A DNA stretch of 64,000 nucleotides from Bacillota bacterium (lineage in GTDB: Bacteria > Bacillota > Clostridia > Peptostreptococcales > Anaerovoracaceae), in assembly GCA_030526355.1 (NCBI GenBank), contig JAUNDC010000007.1, positions 25,492 through 89,491 on the forward strand. Reading direction: 5' to 3'. The first letter of the stretch is position 1. Each line of letters opens with the position of its first letter. The position numbers and the translations under genes are program-made. This document shows positions 54,551 to 63,453 of this stretch, piece after piece. The notes under the pieces were generated by a model. It made no database searches. It saw only the letters and a list, made by a program, of their open reading frames with translations, and was not told the DNA's origin.

Positions 54551-56361
54551 TAAAAATTCTTGAAAAAAACGTAGCAGATAAAATTGCGGCAGGAGAAGTC
54601 ATAGACAGACCTGTATCCATAATAAAAGAACTGATGGAAAACTCAATTGACGCGGGAGCTACTTCTGTTACGATTGAAATTCGCAACGGAGGTAAAACAT
54701 ATATTAGAGTCACAGATAACGGCTGCGGCATTGCTGAACATGAAGCAGAACTTGCGTTCATGCGCCATGCCACAAGTAAAATCACCTCAGAGCATGATCT
54801 TGATGCAATAAGAACCCTAGGCTTCAGAGGAGAAGCTCTTGCAAGCATCTGTGCAGTATCCAGAGTGGAACTGGTAACAAGAACTACAGAAGCGCGAGTA
54901 GGGAGAAAGATAGTCATAGAAGGCAGCGAAACCATTGAAAATTCCGCGACAGGTTGTCCGCAGGGAACAACCGTTACTGTCAGAGATCTATTCTATAATG
55001 TGCCGGCACGACAGAAATTCCTGGCATCGGACAATGCCGAGTCAAGACGGATAGCAGATATGGTCTCCAGAATAGCATTGTCATATGTTGATGTTAAAAT
55101 AACGCTTATCAATGGGTCAAAAACAGTTTTTTCAACCAGAGGTAAAGGCCGTATTCTTGATAATATTATAAGCATATACGGAAGCGATACCGGCAGAGAT
55201 CTGCTGCCTGTTGAATCAAGCTCAGATGGTTTTGTTGTAAAAGGCTTCGTATCACCGCCATCTGCTTCACTCCCATCAAGAAGCAGACAGGTATTCTGTG
55301 TAAACGGCCGCGTAATATCCAGCAGAGTTATGGAAAAAGCACTGGATGATGCATACAAGGAAAAACTGTTTCATGGTAGATTTCCGGCAGCGTTCCTTTT
55401 CCTTGCAATTCCAGCTGATAAGCTTGATGTGAATATCCATCCAACAAAAAAAGAAGTAAGATTTGATGATAATTTTGAGGTGGAGGACTTTATCAGAAAA
55501 GCTGTAACTGCAGCGTTGAATGTCAAAAATGCACTTCCTGAAATAAGGAAGGATGATTTAAAAAAGCAGGAATTCACAGCTACTGCCGAAAAACCCTTAG
55601 AAGTAAGAGAACAACCAAAAATTGGATATGAAAGCGAACAGGTTGACATAAAAAATATATTGAAAACTTTGCGTAATGACAGCGGTATGCAGGAAAAGCC
55701 TCTGGAGAATGCAGATAAACATGATGTTTCGGTATATAAAGCTGTTGACAGGCTTGTTGTAGACAAGCCTGTCAGCAGACCCTTTGATATGTCGGAGCTG
55801 CATATAATCGGTACGGTTTTTGATACATATATTCTGGCTTCCGACAGTGATACCTTTTATCTTATTGATCAGCACGCTGCACATGAAAGGATATTTTACG
55901 AAAAGCTTCTTCAACAATACAACACGTCTGAAAAAAACAGCCAGCAGCTGCTCATTGCTGTCAGCTTTAATGTTGCAGCAGCAGTTGCAGCTTCGGAGGA
56001 AGAATGGATAGATCAACTCAGAAGCATGGGCTACAATATTGAGTTTTTTGGAAATAATACATATATCGTACGAGAAATTCCGGCTTTTATGGAGCTTGGT
56101 GAAGCTGAGAGCTTCCTGTCCGATTTTTTCAGTGAGGTTGAACACAAAATTGATTTCACGGATGTCAGAGCTGTAGAAAAGCTTATAATGAAGTCCTGCA
56201 AAAGTGCTGTTAAAGGCGGAGACAAGCTCACGGATGAAGAAACGGGAGCTTTGTTAAATGATCTTGCAGGGTGCATAAATCCATTTTCATGCCCACATGG
56301 CAGACCTACATTTATCAGAATGACGAGATATGAAATAGAAAGAATGTTTAAACGTGTATAG
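54547..56361 (+). CDS. mutL: DNA mismatch repair protein MutL (endonuclease type)
   Basis: 604 aa. GHKL ATPase N-terminus (ELMENSIDAGA, DNGCGI, TLGFRGEALASI), then transducer domain, linker and C-terminal dimerisation domain with the endonuclease metal motif DQHAAHERI starting at D441. That motif means MutL itself nicks the strand, consistent with the absence of MutH in Firmicutes. GRPTFIRM near the end is the conserved partner motif. Confidence 0.97.
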   Translation: MIKILEKNVADKIAAGEVIDRPVSIIKELMENSIDAGATSVTIEIRNGGKTYIRVTDNGCGIAEHEAELAFMRHATSKITSEHDLDAIRTLGFRGEALASICAVSRVELVTRTTEARVGRKIVIEGSETIENSATGCPQGTTVTVRDLFYNVPARQKFLASDNAESRRIADMVSRIALSYVDVKITLINGSKTVFSTRGKGRILDNIISIYGSDTGRDLLPVESSSDGFVVKGFVSPPSASLPSRSRQVFCVNGRVISSRVMEKALDDAYKEKLFHGRFPAAFLFLAIPADKLDVNIHPTKKEVRFDDNFEVEDFIRKAVTAALNVKNALPEIRKDDLKKQEFTATAEKPLEVREQPKIGYESEQVDIKNILKTLRNDSGMQEKPLENADKHDVSVYKAVDRLVVDKPVSRPFDMSELHIIGTVFDTYILASDSDTFYLIDQHAAHERIFYEKLLQQYNTSEKNSQQLLIAVSFNVAAAVAASEEEWIDQLRSMGYNIEFFGNNTYIVREIPAFMELGEAESFLSDFFSEVEHKIDFTDVRAVEKLIMKSCKSAVKGGDKLTDEETGALLNDLAGCINPFSCPHGRPTFIRMTRYEIERMFKRV

Positions 56362-56374
56362 CAGGGAAGGTATC

Positions 56375-57304
56375 ATGAATAAGGTTATTGCAGTTGCTGG
56401 ACCGACGGCTGTCGGTAAAACAAAATTTGCTATCAAGCTGGCACAGGAATTTAATGGAGAAATAGTCTCATGCGATTCAATGCAGCTTTACAAATATATG
56501 AATATAGGCAGTGCCAAGCCATCTGCTGACGAGTTAAAGCAGGCAAGGCATCATCTTGTGGATTTTCTTGATCCCAGGGAGGACTTTTCTGTTGCAATGT
56601 ATCAGAAACTTGCCAGAGAAGCTATCATGGATATCCTGTCAAGGGACTGCATACCGGTAGTTTCGGGAGGAACAGGACTATATCTTAATTCACTCCTTTA
56701 TGAAATGGATTTTGCATCTGCTCCTCAGAATCAATCATATCGAGATGAGCTCATGGAACTGGCCGAAAAAAAAGGAAGCAGCGAGCTTCACAAGCTGCTG
56801 GAAAACAAGGACAAGGCTGCTGCAGACGGCATACATCCAAATAACATAAAGAAAGTGATAAGGGCACTGGAACGGCTTAAGGAAGGGGAAGGGTCCATAA
56901 GACCTTTCAGTGAAATAAAGGAGCCGGCAAAGGATTACGATGTGCTGCTCATTGGACTTACAAGAGACAGAGCTGAGCTTTATGACAGGATTAACAGACG
57001 TGTGGATGTTCTCATTGAAGAAGGTCTGATCAGAGAAGTTGAACAGCTGATGGATATGGGTCTGACAAGTGAACATATTTCCATGAAAGGAATAGGATAT
57101 AAGGAAATTATGGATTACCTCATGGGAAGAATCACCAAGGATGAGGCAATAGAAAACGTAAAAAAAAACACAAGACATTACGCTAAAAAACAGTTAACGT
57201 GGTTCAGAAGATATGATAAAATGAACTGGTACAATATTTCGGAATACAGTGGCGATGAAGAAGCTGCAGAGGATATTATCAGATGGCTGAGGAAAAACAT
57301 TTAA
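56375..57304 (+). CDS. miaA: tRNA dimethylallyltransferase MiaA
   Basis: 309 aa. Adds the isopentenyl group to A37 of tRNAs reading UNN codons, using DMAPP from the MEP pathway whose dxs lies 7 kb upstream. P-loop GPTAVGKTKFAI (about residues 8-19), DSMQLYKYMNIGSAKP and the GTGLYLNSLLY motif. The ATG at 56375 follows AGGGAAGG; a GTG at 56354 inside mutL is less likely. The tRNA-Leu(CAA) in this window is an expected substrate. Confidence 0.95.
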   Translation: MNKVIAVAGPTAVGKTKFAIKLAQEFNGEIVSCDSMQLYKYMNIGSAKPSADELKQARHHLVDFLDPREDFSVAMYQKLAREAIMDILSRDCIPVVSGGTGLYLNSLLYEMDFASAPQNQSYRDELMELAEKKGSSELHKLLENKDKAAADGIHPNNIKKVIRALERLKEGEGSIRPFSEIKEPAKDYDVLLIGLTRDRAELYDRINRRVDVLIEEGLIREVEQLMDMGLTSEHISMKGIGYKEIMDYLMGRITKDEAIENVKKNTRHYAKKQLTWFRRYDKMNWYNISEYSGDEEAAEDIIRWLRKNI

Positions 57305-58416
57305 AAATCAACAACAGAAGTGATAAACCGGATAATATCGTACTCAGAGAGCATGAAATCATTGCAAAATGTGAAGAAATTCAGTTTCAGCTACCCGGAT
57401 TTCTAAGAGGTTTTTTTGCATATCTGAGAGGTAACGTACTTCCTATGACAAGATTGTCATATCTTAATGATATTAAATTTTTCTGCCAGTACCTGATTGA
57501 CGAAACCGATTTGACATCTGCAACAGAAATATCGGGAATAAAGCTTGAAGATTTTAATAAAATTAAAGCAGTGGATATAAATATATTTATAGATTACTGT
57601 AGGAAATATACAGTAGAAAAGGATTCCGAAATTATAGTGTACGAAAACAGCAGCAGAACTTTGGCGAGGAAAAAATCATCTCTGTCAGTGATGTTCAGGC
57701 AGCTGTACAGAGATGAACTTATAGAAAAAAATATTACAGATGGATTTGACCCTATTCGGGTGCCCAAGGCCGGTGAACGTGAAATCAAAGCACTTCAGGA
57801 TGATGAAGTCATGATTATGCTTGATGCGGTTTCTACCGGTTCGCACCTTACAGCCAAAGAGCGTCAGTACTGGGAAAAAACAAAGAAAAGAGACAAAGCA
57901 ATACTGCTTCTATTTCTCACATACGGACTTAGACTCTTTGAGCTTCAGCAGCTTAATGTATCTTCCTTTAATTTCAGAAGGGGAGAATTCAAAATATACA
58001 GGAAACGGGACAAGGAAGCGGTCATGCCGCTCAATCAGTCTGTTACAGATGCAGTAGGCGATTATATCGATACAGAAAGAGCACATGACGATACCCTTGA
58101 AGAGAAGCATAAGGATGCGCTTTTTCTATCACTGCAGGGAAAACGAATGACGGAAAGACAGATAAGAGAGCTTGTAAAAAAATATACCTCTATTGGTTTG
58201 TCAACATCGAGAAAGGCGGGCTACAGTCCTCACAAACTGAGAGCAACTGCAGCAACCAGCCTTATCGGACGGGGGAATTCCATTTATGATGTCCAGGCGC
58301 TTCTTGATCATGAGCAGGTGACGACGACTCAGCTGTATGCAAACCACAAGATGAATGTCAAAAGAGATCTCGTAAATGATATGGAATGGGAATTAGAAAG
58401 AAAAGAAAGGAAGTAA
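57283..58416 (+). CDS. Tyrosine recombinase (XerC/D-like)
   Basis: 377 aa. Site-specific recombinase with all catalytic residues: R217 (YGLRLFEL), Lys in the beta-hairpin (about 240-245), H317-x-x-R320, H343 and Y352. An N-terminal SAM-like core-binding domain (about 40-155) precedes. Longer than XerD (about 300 aa), mainly through an N-terminal extension and an insert after residue 185. Overlaps miaA by 22 nt and lies in a mutS-mutL-miaA block, so it behaves like a resident gene rather than a phage integrase; no att-like repeat, excisionase or phage genes accompany it. Whether it is the chromosome dimer resolvase is unknown. Confidence 0.85.
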   Translation: MAEEKHLKINNRSDKPDNIVLREHEIIAKCEEIQFQLPGFLRGFFAYLRGNVLPMTRLSYLNDIKFFCQYLIDETDLTSATEISGIKLEDFNKIKAVDINIFIDYCRKYTVEKDSEIIVYENSSRTLARKKSSLSVMFRQLYRDELIEKNITDGFDPIRVPKAGEREIKALQDDEVMIMLDAVSTGSHLTAKERQYWEKTKKRDKAILLLFLTYGLRLFELQQLNVSSFNFRRGEFKIYRKRDKEAVMPLNQSVTDAVGDYIDTERAHDDTLEEKHKDALFLSLQGKRMTERQIRELVKKYTSIGLSTSRKAGYSPHKLRATAATSLIGRGNSIYDVQALLDHEQVTTTQLYANHKMNVKRDLVNDMEWELERKERK

Positions 58417-58421
58417 CGGCA

Positions 58422-59999
58422 ATGAAACGCTCGACAATTTTATTAACAGCATTTGTATTCATGGTAGGGACATTTTCTTCAGCCCCTGTTTCCTATGCCG
58501 CCGGTATAGATGATTTTTTAAATCACAATCACAGCAATGAAGTGTCGGAAGCTGATGTAGCGGAGGAACAGCAGGAAACAGGAAATACAGAAGATCAGAG
58601 CAGCACTGTTGAAAATACTTCTTTAAAAAAGGACACATCATGGTTTGATTATGATAACCCCAAGAAGTCATACAAAATTACAACTGCTGCAGAGCTGATG
58701 GGACTTGCAAGTCTTGTTAACGAAAATCAGGTTGAATCCTGGAAACCATCAAGACTTGAGAATTTCGAAGGCGTTACATTCATACTGATGAATGATATCA
58801 AACTTGCAGAAAAATGGACTCCTATCGGTACAGGAACAGCTTCGTATTTTGCTGGTACCTTTGACGGAAACGGTCATACTGTCAGCGGAATCACTATTAA
58901 CTCTAACGTTGGATATGCCGGCTTTTTCGGATACCTCAAGGGACAGGTGAAGAATCTTACAGTCCAGGGGAAAATTGTTTCAGGAGATGGTAGCTGTGGA
59001 GGTATTGCAGGACAGTTGGATTCAGAAGCCAGAATAATCAATTGTACATCAGATATAGATATAACAGCGAAAGATAAAACGGGCGGTATAGCCGGATTTA
59101 ATAAAGGCGGTGTCATCGAAAGCAGCATTAATATCGGAAATATATCAGGAACTTATAAGGTTGGCGGAATTGTAGGAGAAAACTGGGGCGGAGAAATAAC
59201 CATGTGCGGTAATAAAGGTAAGATTTCATCATCTCAGAGAGGCGTAGCGACTTATGGCACAGGCGGAGTTGCAGGACGTTCTGTTTCTGCTGATGCTAAG
59301 GTGACAGAATCGTTCAACATCGGAACAATTATTTCCAACACGGAAGCTACCGGAGGAGTCGTCGGGTATACAAATGCAGCAGGTTCTGAAATAATTAGCT
59401 GTTACAATAATGGTGAAATAATAATCAAAGGAAATCAGAAAGAGGTCATCCAGTCATGGGTAGGCGGCGTTGTAGGCATTGTAGGCTGCAAAGGAATCAA
59501 AATCCACAGCTGCTACGCTTCCAAGGGTGCTACAGGTGCCGATATTACAGGAGGTGTTGTAGGCAGATATATCAATGACCCTAACGACAGTTCCGAAAAC
59601 CTCATTCACAAGAATTACTATGTCAGCGATTATTATCATGAAGGCATAGGTCAGGTTGAGGATAAAGCCAAGCTTAATGAAGCTGTACTGAGTGTATCTT
59701 CAGGAGCACTGAATAAGATGGCCAACTCTCTGGGAGCAGGGTATATCAATGATACTTCCGGAAGATACGGAAATTCCGGATATCCTGTTCTGGAATGGCA
59801 GTCACCTGTAACAGATGAGGAACGATCATATATGACCACCATACCAAAGGAAATACAGAAAGAATTTGATGAATACCTTATTAATACTGCTTCTGATGTC
59901 AAGACAGGAAGCTTCGTAATTAGCTTCCTCGACCCGGACAGCTATATATCAAATGCCGTATCGCAGTATCATCAGGATCATATGGAAGAGGATAATTAA
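58422..59999 (+). CDS. Secreted GLUG-repeat protein
   Basis: 525 aa. Signal peptide (about residues 1-28, cut likely after SYA), an acidic Glu/Gln/Thr linker, then a repeat region (about 140-400) made of units such as YAGFFGYLKG, CGGIAGQLD, TGGIAGFNKG, VGGIVGENWG, TGGVAGRS and TGGVVGYT. These are GLUG-type repeats expected to fold as a beta-helix. The end of the repeat domain (NSGYPVLEWQ) is typical of GLUG modules. No LPxTG, SLH or LysM anchor, so probably released or loosely bound. Start ATG 58422 after AAAGGAAG, 5 nt past the recombinase gene. Related domains occur in surface adhesins; function unknown. Confidence 0.85.
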   Translation: MKRSTILLTAFVFMVGTFSSAPVSYAAGIDDFLNHNHSNEVSEADVAEEQQETGNTEDQSSTVENTSLKKDTSWFDYDNPKKSYKITTAAELMGLASLVNENQVESWKPSRLENFEGVTFILMNDIKLAEKWTPIGTGTASYFAGTFDGNGHTVSGITINSNVGYAGFFGYLKGQVKNLTVQGKIVSGDGSCGGIAGQLDSEARIINCTSDIDITAKDKTGGIAGFNKGGVIESSINIGNISGTYKVGGIVGENWGGEITMCGNKGKISSSQRGVATYGTGGVAGRSVSADAKVTESFNIGTIISNTEATGGVVGYTNAAGSEIISCYNNGEIIIKGNQKEVIQSWVGGVVGIVGCKGIKIHSCYASKGATGADITGGVVGRYINDPNDSSENLIHKNYYVSDYYHEGIGQVEDKAKLNEAVLSVSSGALNKMANSLGAGYINDTSGRYGNSGYPVLEWQSPVTDEERSYMTTIPKEIQKEFDEYLINTASDVKTGSFVISFLDPDSYISNAVSQYHQDHMEEDN

Positions 60000-60000
60000 A

Positions 60001-61296
60001 ATGCAGAAGAATACATATACACTTTTAAAAGATAAATTCAATATTGCAGAACCTGTTCTTGAGCTTATTGAACGCAGTGAAGAAGAAGTGAAGGAACTGT
60101 TTGAGCATCTCGACGATGTAATGGCATATAATCAGTATAAGGTTCTTGAAGCTTTTCAGAATAACGGCATCAGAGATATGCATTTTTCATGGAATACAGG
60201 ATATGGATATGACGATCCGGGAAGAGATGCTATCGAACGGGTTTATGCGGATATTTTCAATACTGAAGCTGCGCTTGTACGACCAATAATAGTAAACGGA
60301 ACACATGCATTAACACTTACTTTGATGGGGATACTGAGACCAGGAGACGAACTTATTTACTGTACGGGAGCACCATATGATACCCTTGAAGAGGTAATAG
60401 GAATAAGAGGTGAAGGCAAAGGTTCTCTGAAGGAGTATGGAGTGACTTATAAACAGGTTGAGCTTACTCCAGATGGACGTATAGATTATGATGCTCTCAA
60501 AAAAGCCATCAGCCCAGCTACCAGAATGATTACACTTCAGAGGGCTACTGGTTATGGCTGGAGAAAAGCAATTTCTATTGAAGAAATTGAAGAATGGACA
60601 ACCTTTGTCAAGAAGACAAACCCTGATATAGTATGTATGGTCGATAACTGCTACGGCGAGTTTCTTCATGTCAAGGAGCCTACAGATGTAGGTGCAGATG
60701 TAATAGCCGGTTCACTTATTAAAAATCCGGGCGGAGGACTTGCTCTGACCGGGGGATATATTGCGGGCAGAGCCGACCTGATAGAAAAGGTTTCATATCG
60801 TATGACATCACCGGGAATTGGTGGAGAATGCGGACTTACCTTTGGGCAGACAAGAACTATGCTTCAGGGATTGTTTATTGCACCGAAAACAGTTAACGGT
60901 GCTGTAAAAGGAGCAATATTATGTGCCAAGGCGTTTGAGCTTATGGGATATGAAGTATGCCCTAAATTTGATGATATTCGCAGTGATATTATTCAGGCTG
61001 TCAAGCTCGGCACGCCTGAGGGTGTTATTGCATTCTGTCAGGGTATACAGGCAGCAGCTCCTGTAGATTCCCATGTCACACCTGAACCGTGGGATATGCC
61101 GGGGTATGAAGACCCTGTAATAATGGCAGCAGGTGCATTTGTACAAGGTTCATCAATAGAACTGTCGGCAGATGCTCCTATAAGACCTCCATATATTGTA
61201 TATTTCCAGGGAGGACTTACCTATGAACACTCAAAATTCGGAGTAATTAAAGCATTGCAGCAGCTTTACGATAAAAAACTGTTAAATATTGAATAA
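60001..61296 (+). CDS. Methionine gamma-lyase family PLP protein (aluminium resistance type)
   Basis: 431 aa. Fold type I PLP enzyme of the YnbB/aluminium resistance protein family. PLP lysine in GSLIKNPGGGLALTGGY (K around residue 241), NGTHALTLTLMGILRPGDE (about 100) and the closing QGGLTYEHSKFGV. In many Firmicutes this gene lies near miaA, hfq and lexA, as here near miaA. The enzymatic reaction is not established; a C-S lyase has been proposed from sequence only. ATG 60001 follows GAGGATAATTAAA. Confidence 0.85.
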   Translation: MQKNTYTLLKDKFNIAEPVLELIERSEEEVKELFEHLDDVMAYNQYKVLEAFQNNGIRDMHFSWNTGYGYDDPGRDAIERVYADIFNTEAALVRPIIVNGTHALTLTLMGILRPGDELIYCTGAPYDTLEEVIGIRGEGKGSLKEYGVTYKQVELTPDGRIDYDALKKAISPATRMITLQRATGYGWRKAISIEEIEEWTTFVKKTNPDIVCMVDNCYGEFLHVKEPTDVGADVIAGSLIKNPGGGLALTGGYIAGRADLIEKVSYRMTSPGIGGECGLTFGQTRTMLQGLFIAPKTVNGAVKGAILCAKAFELMGYEVCPKFDDIRSDIIQAVKLGTPEGVIAFCQGIQAAAPVDSHVTPEPWDMPGYEDPVIMAAGAFVQGSSIELSADAPIRPPYIVYFQGGLTYEHSKFGVIKALQQLYDKKLLNIE

Positions 61297-61301
61297 TATA
61301 G

Positions 61302-61326
61302 AAGAGGTCTATTTTATAGACCTCTT
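61302..61326 (+). other. Strong intergenic hairpin
   Basis: Perfect 11-bp inverted repeat AAGAGGTCTAT / ATAGACCTCTT with a TTT loop, starting 6 nt after the PLP enzyme stop codon. Only T then GC follow the stem, so it is a poor terminator; it may stabilise the upstream mRNA or terminate weakly. It lies just before the ribosome site of the next gene. Confidence 0.6.
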
Positions 61327-61342
61327 TGCTAAAGGTAGACAA

Positions 61343-62083
61343 ATGACCAATTCACGAGTAAGAAAACAAAACCTAAGAAGAAAAATCAAGGTTATTTCTG
61401 CAATTATCAAGCTGGCACTTCTGCTTGTTATACTGATAGCAGTTCCTATATATATTTATTTTTTCAATCATGATATCATCGAGCCTTTTTCTGATATGCA
61501 GAATGTTAAAGCTCTTTTCGCCGAATACAGAACAGAAAGCGTGTTCTTTTACATTGCAGCACAGATAATCCAGCTAGTAATCTGCATAATTCCTGGGCAG
61601 TGGCTGCAGTTTGCAGCCGGATATATGTACGGCTTCTGGATTGGATATATACTGTCTCTTGTTGGCGCAGCCTTAGGAACAGTGCTCACTTATTTTATTG
61701 CACGCCTTCTGGGACATGATGCGATGCATCTGATATTCGGAGAAGAAAAAATACATCAGATGCTTCATACACTTAACAGCAAAAAAGCTGTTGTCCTGGT
61801 ATTTCTTATATTCCTGATACCTGGTGTACCTAAGGATCTGTGTAACTACGTTGCGGGGCTTTCGGAAATGAAACTGAAACGATTCCTTCTGGTCTCTCTG
61901 ATAGGTAGAAGCCCTGGTATGATGGGAAGCCTTCTTATAGGAAGATATATTATGGTAGGTCAATATACCGGTGCCGTAATAGTAGCTGTAATAGCAGTGG
62001 TATTATTTGTTCTGGGAATTATCTTCAGAAAAAGAATAACCTCGTTTCTCGATAAAGCCTATGATAAACTTATGAAAATATAA
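61343..62083 (+). CDS. TVP38/TMEM64 (VTT/DedA-related) membrane protein
   Basis: 246 aa. Five or six membrane helices with the VTT core: PGQWLQFAAGYMYGFWIGYILSLVGAALGT (split region about 92-130), and RFLLVSLIGRSPGMMGS (about 188-205). Related to DedA flippases that move lipid carriers, but function of this subgroup is unproven. Start ATG 61343, 7 nt after AAAGG; an in-frame ATG at 61289 would include the hairpin and is rejected. Confidence 0.88.
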   Translation: MTNSRVRKQNLRRKIKVISAIIKLALLLVILIAVPIYIYFFNHDIIEPFSDMQNVKALFAEYRTESVFFYIAAQIIQLVICIIPGQWLQFAAGYMYGFWIGYILSLVGAALGTVLTYFIARLLGHDAMHLIFGEEKIHQMLHTLNSKKAVVLVFLIFLIPGVPKDLCNYVAGLSEMKLKRFLLVSLIGRSPGMMGSLLIGRYIMVGQYTGAVIVAVIAVVLFVLGIIFRKRITSFLDKAYDKLMKI

Positions 62084-62095
62084 CGGAGGAAATCT

Positions 62096-63301
62096 ATGCT
62101 GACTTTAGATAAAATATATCATGCCGCATTTGTACTAAAAAATGTTGCTAGAAAAACCGATCTGATTAAAGCTACGAAGCTTTCAGATAATTGTGAGCTT
62201 TACCTGAAAACCGAAAACCTTCAGGAAACCGGAAGCTTCAAGCTTCGTGGTGCCTATTATAAAATTAGCCAGCTTACCGATGAAGAAAAGGCACATGGTA
62301 TAATAGCATGCAGTGCAGGAAATCATGCACAAGGTGTTGCAATGGCAGCTTCTCACAGCGGCATCAAAGCTATGATATGTATGCCTGACGGCGCACCTAT
62401 AAGCAAGATAGAAGCTACACGCCAGCTGGGAGCTGAAATCTGCCTGGTCAAGGGTGCTTATGATGATGCATATGCAAAAGCACTGGAGCTTCGTGAAGAA
62501 ACAGGTGCAACATTTATTCACCCCTTTGATGACGAACTAGTAATAGCTGGCCAGGGAACAATAGGTCTTGAAATACTTGATGAGCTTGAAGACCTTGATG
62601 CAGTTATTGTCCCTATCGGAGGAGGCGGTCTGATATCCGGAGTAGCATTTGCAATCAAGCACCTTAATCCGAATATAAAAATATATGGTGTTCAGGCAGC
62701 TGGTGCAGCAAGCATGTATGAAAGCCACAAAGCTGGTGAACCTATAATTCTTGATTCAGCAGCAACATTTGCAGATGGTATCGCCGTCAAACAGCCTGGA
62801 CAGAACACATTCAGATTAATTGAAGAGTATGTTGATGATATAGTTACAGTAACTGAAGATGAAATCGCAGCATCAATTCTGGCTCTTATAGAAAAACAGA
62901 AAGTGATAGCAGAAGGGGCTGGAGCTGTTGCAGTTACAGCCGTAATGTTTGATAAACTGCCGGTAAAAGGCAAGAAGGTTGCCTGCATTGTTTCAGGTGG
63001 CAATATAGATGTGAACATATTGAGCAGGGTTATTACAAGAGGGCTTGTAACAAGCGGCAGAAATGTAAACCTTACAATCGCACTTACAGACAAACCCGGG
63101 CAGCTGCAGGAGGTATCAGAGATAATAGCTGGCTGTGGGGGAAATGTTGTTGCAGTCCACCACGACAGGGCGGATGCCAATATGGCTATTACAAGCTGTT
63201 TTCTTAAGCTTGCGCTGGAAACAAGAGACCATAGCCAGATACAGGATATTAAGGAAAAGCTTACGGAAGCCGGCTTCAGGCTTGTTACAGAAAGAGTATA
63301 A
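62096..63301 (+). CDS. ilvA: Threonine ammonia-lyase
   Basis: 401 aa. Deaminates threonine (and serine) to 2-oxobutyrate (pyruvate) and ammonia. PLP lysine in GSFKLRGAYYK (about residues 46-56), CSAGNHAQGVA, the glycine-rich phosphate loop IGGGGLISG (about 178), and one C-terminal ACT domain (about 325-401, beginning RNVNLTIALTDKPGQL). The 400-aa form with one ACT domain is the catabolic/TdcB-like type common in clostridia, so fermentation of threonine is as likely as isoleucine synthesis. RBS CGGAGGAAATCT. Confidence 0.92.
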   Translation: MLTLDKIYHAAFVLKNVARKTDLIKATKLSDNCELYLKTENLQETGSFKLRGAYYKISQLTDEEKAHGIIACSAGNHAQGVAMAASHSGIKAMICMPDGAPISKIEATRQLGAEICLVKGAYDDAYAKALELREETGATFIHPFDDELVIAGQGTIGLEILDELEDLDAVIVPIGGGGLISGVAFAIKHLNPNIKIYGVQAAGAASMYESHKAGEPIILDSAATFADGIAVKQPGQNTFRLIEEYVDDIVTVTEDEIAASILALIEKQKVIAEGAGAVAVTAVMFDKLPVKGKKVACIVSGGNIDVNILSRVITRGLVTSGRNVNLTIALTDKPGQLQEVSEIIAGCGGNVVAVHHDRADANMAITSCFLKLALETRDHSQIQDIKEKLTEAGFRLVTERV

Positions 63302-63346
63302 AGAAATAAAGGATTTTAGAGCTTTTGCTTGTAATATTATTCTCGA

Positions 63347-63358
63347 GAACAAATGTTT
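63347..63358. promoter_or_regulatory. LexA box 1
   Basis: GAACAAATGTTT, matching the Gram-positive SOS consensus GAAC-N4-GTTY. Centre about 15 bp upstream of the yneA-like -35. Confidence 0.75.
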
Positions 63359-63368
63359 CAAATCATTC

Positions 63369-63397
63369 TTGACAGCGAACATACATTCTGTTATACT
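63369..63397 (+). promoter_or_regulatory. Sigma-A promoter of the yneA-like gene
   Basis: Consensus TTGACA at 63369-63374, a 17-nt spacer and TATACT at 63392-63397. LexA-type box 2 fills the spacer, so bound LexA would block RNA polymerase directly. Confidence 0.85.
63377..63388. promoter_or_regulatory. LexA-type box 2 in the promoter spacer (one mismatch)
   Basis: GAACATACATTC: differs from GAAC-N4-GTTC at one position (A for G). Preceded by C, as in the Bacillus consensus CGAAC. Confidence 0.6.
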
Positions 63398-63415
63398 GTT
63401 CTTAAATCAAAGAAC
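63398..63415 (+). repeat. Inverted repeat in the yneA-like 5' leader
   Basis: GTTCTT-AAATCA-AAGAAC, a perfect 6-bp inverted repeat starting right after the -10 and running into box 3. It could form a small hairpin in the RNA 5' end or an extra half-site pair. Confidence 0.4.
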
Positions 63416-63423
63416 AAATGTTT
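63412..63423. promoter_or_regulatory. LexA box 3
   Basis: GAACAAATGTTT, identical to box 1, located about +8 to +20 from the predicted transcription start. Confidence 0.75.
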
Positions 63424-63453
63424 GTGCAGGGCAGGAAAGTGAGGGCTGTCATA

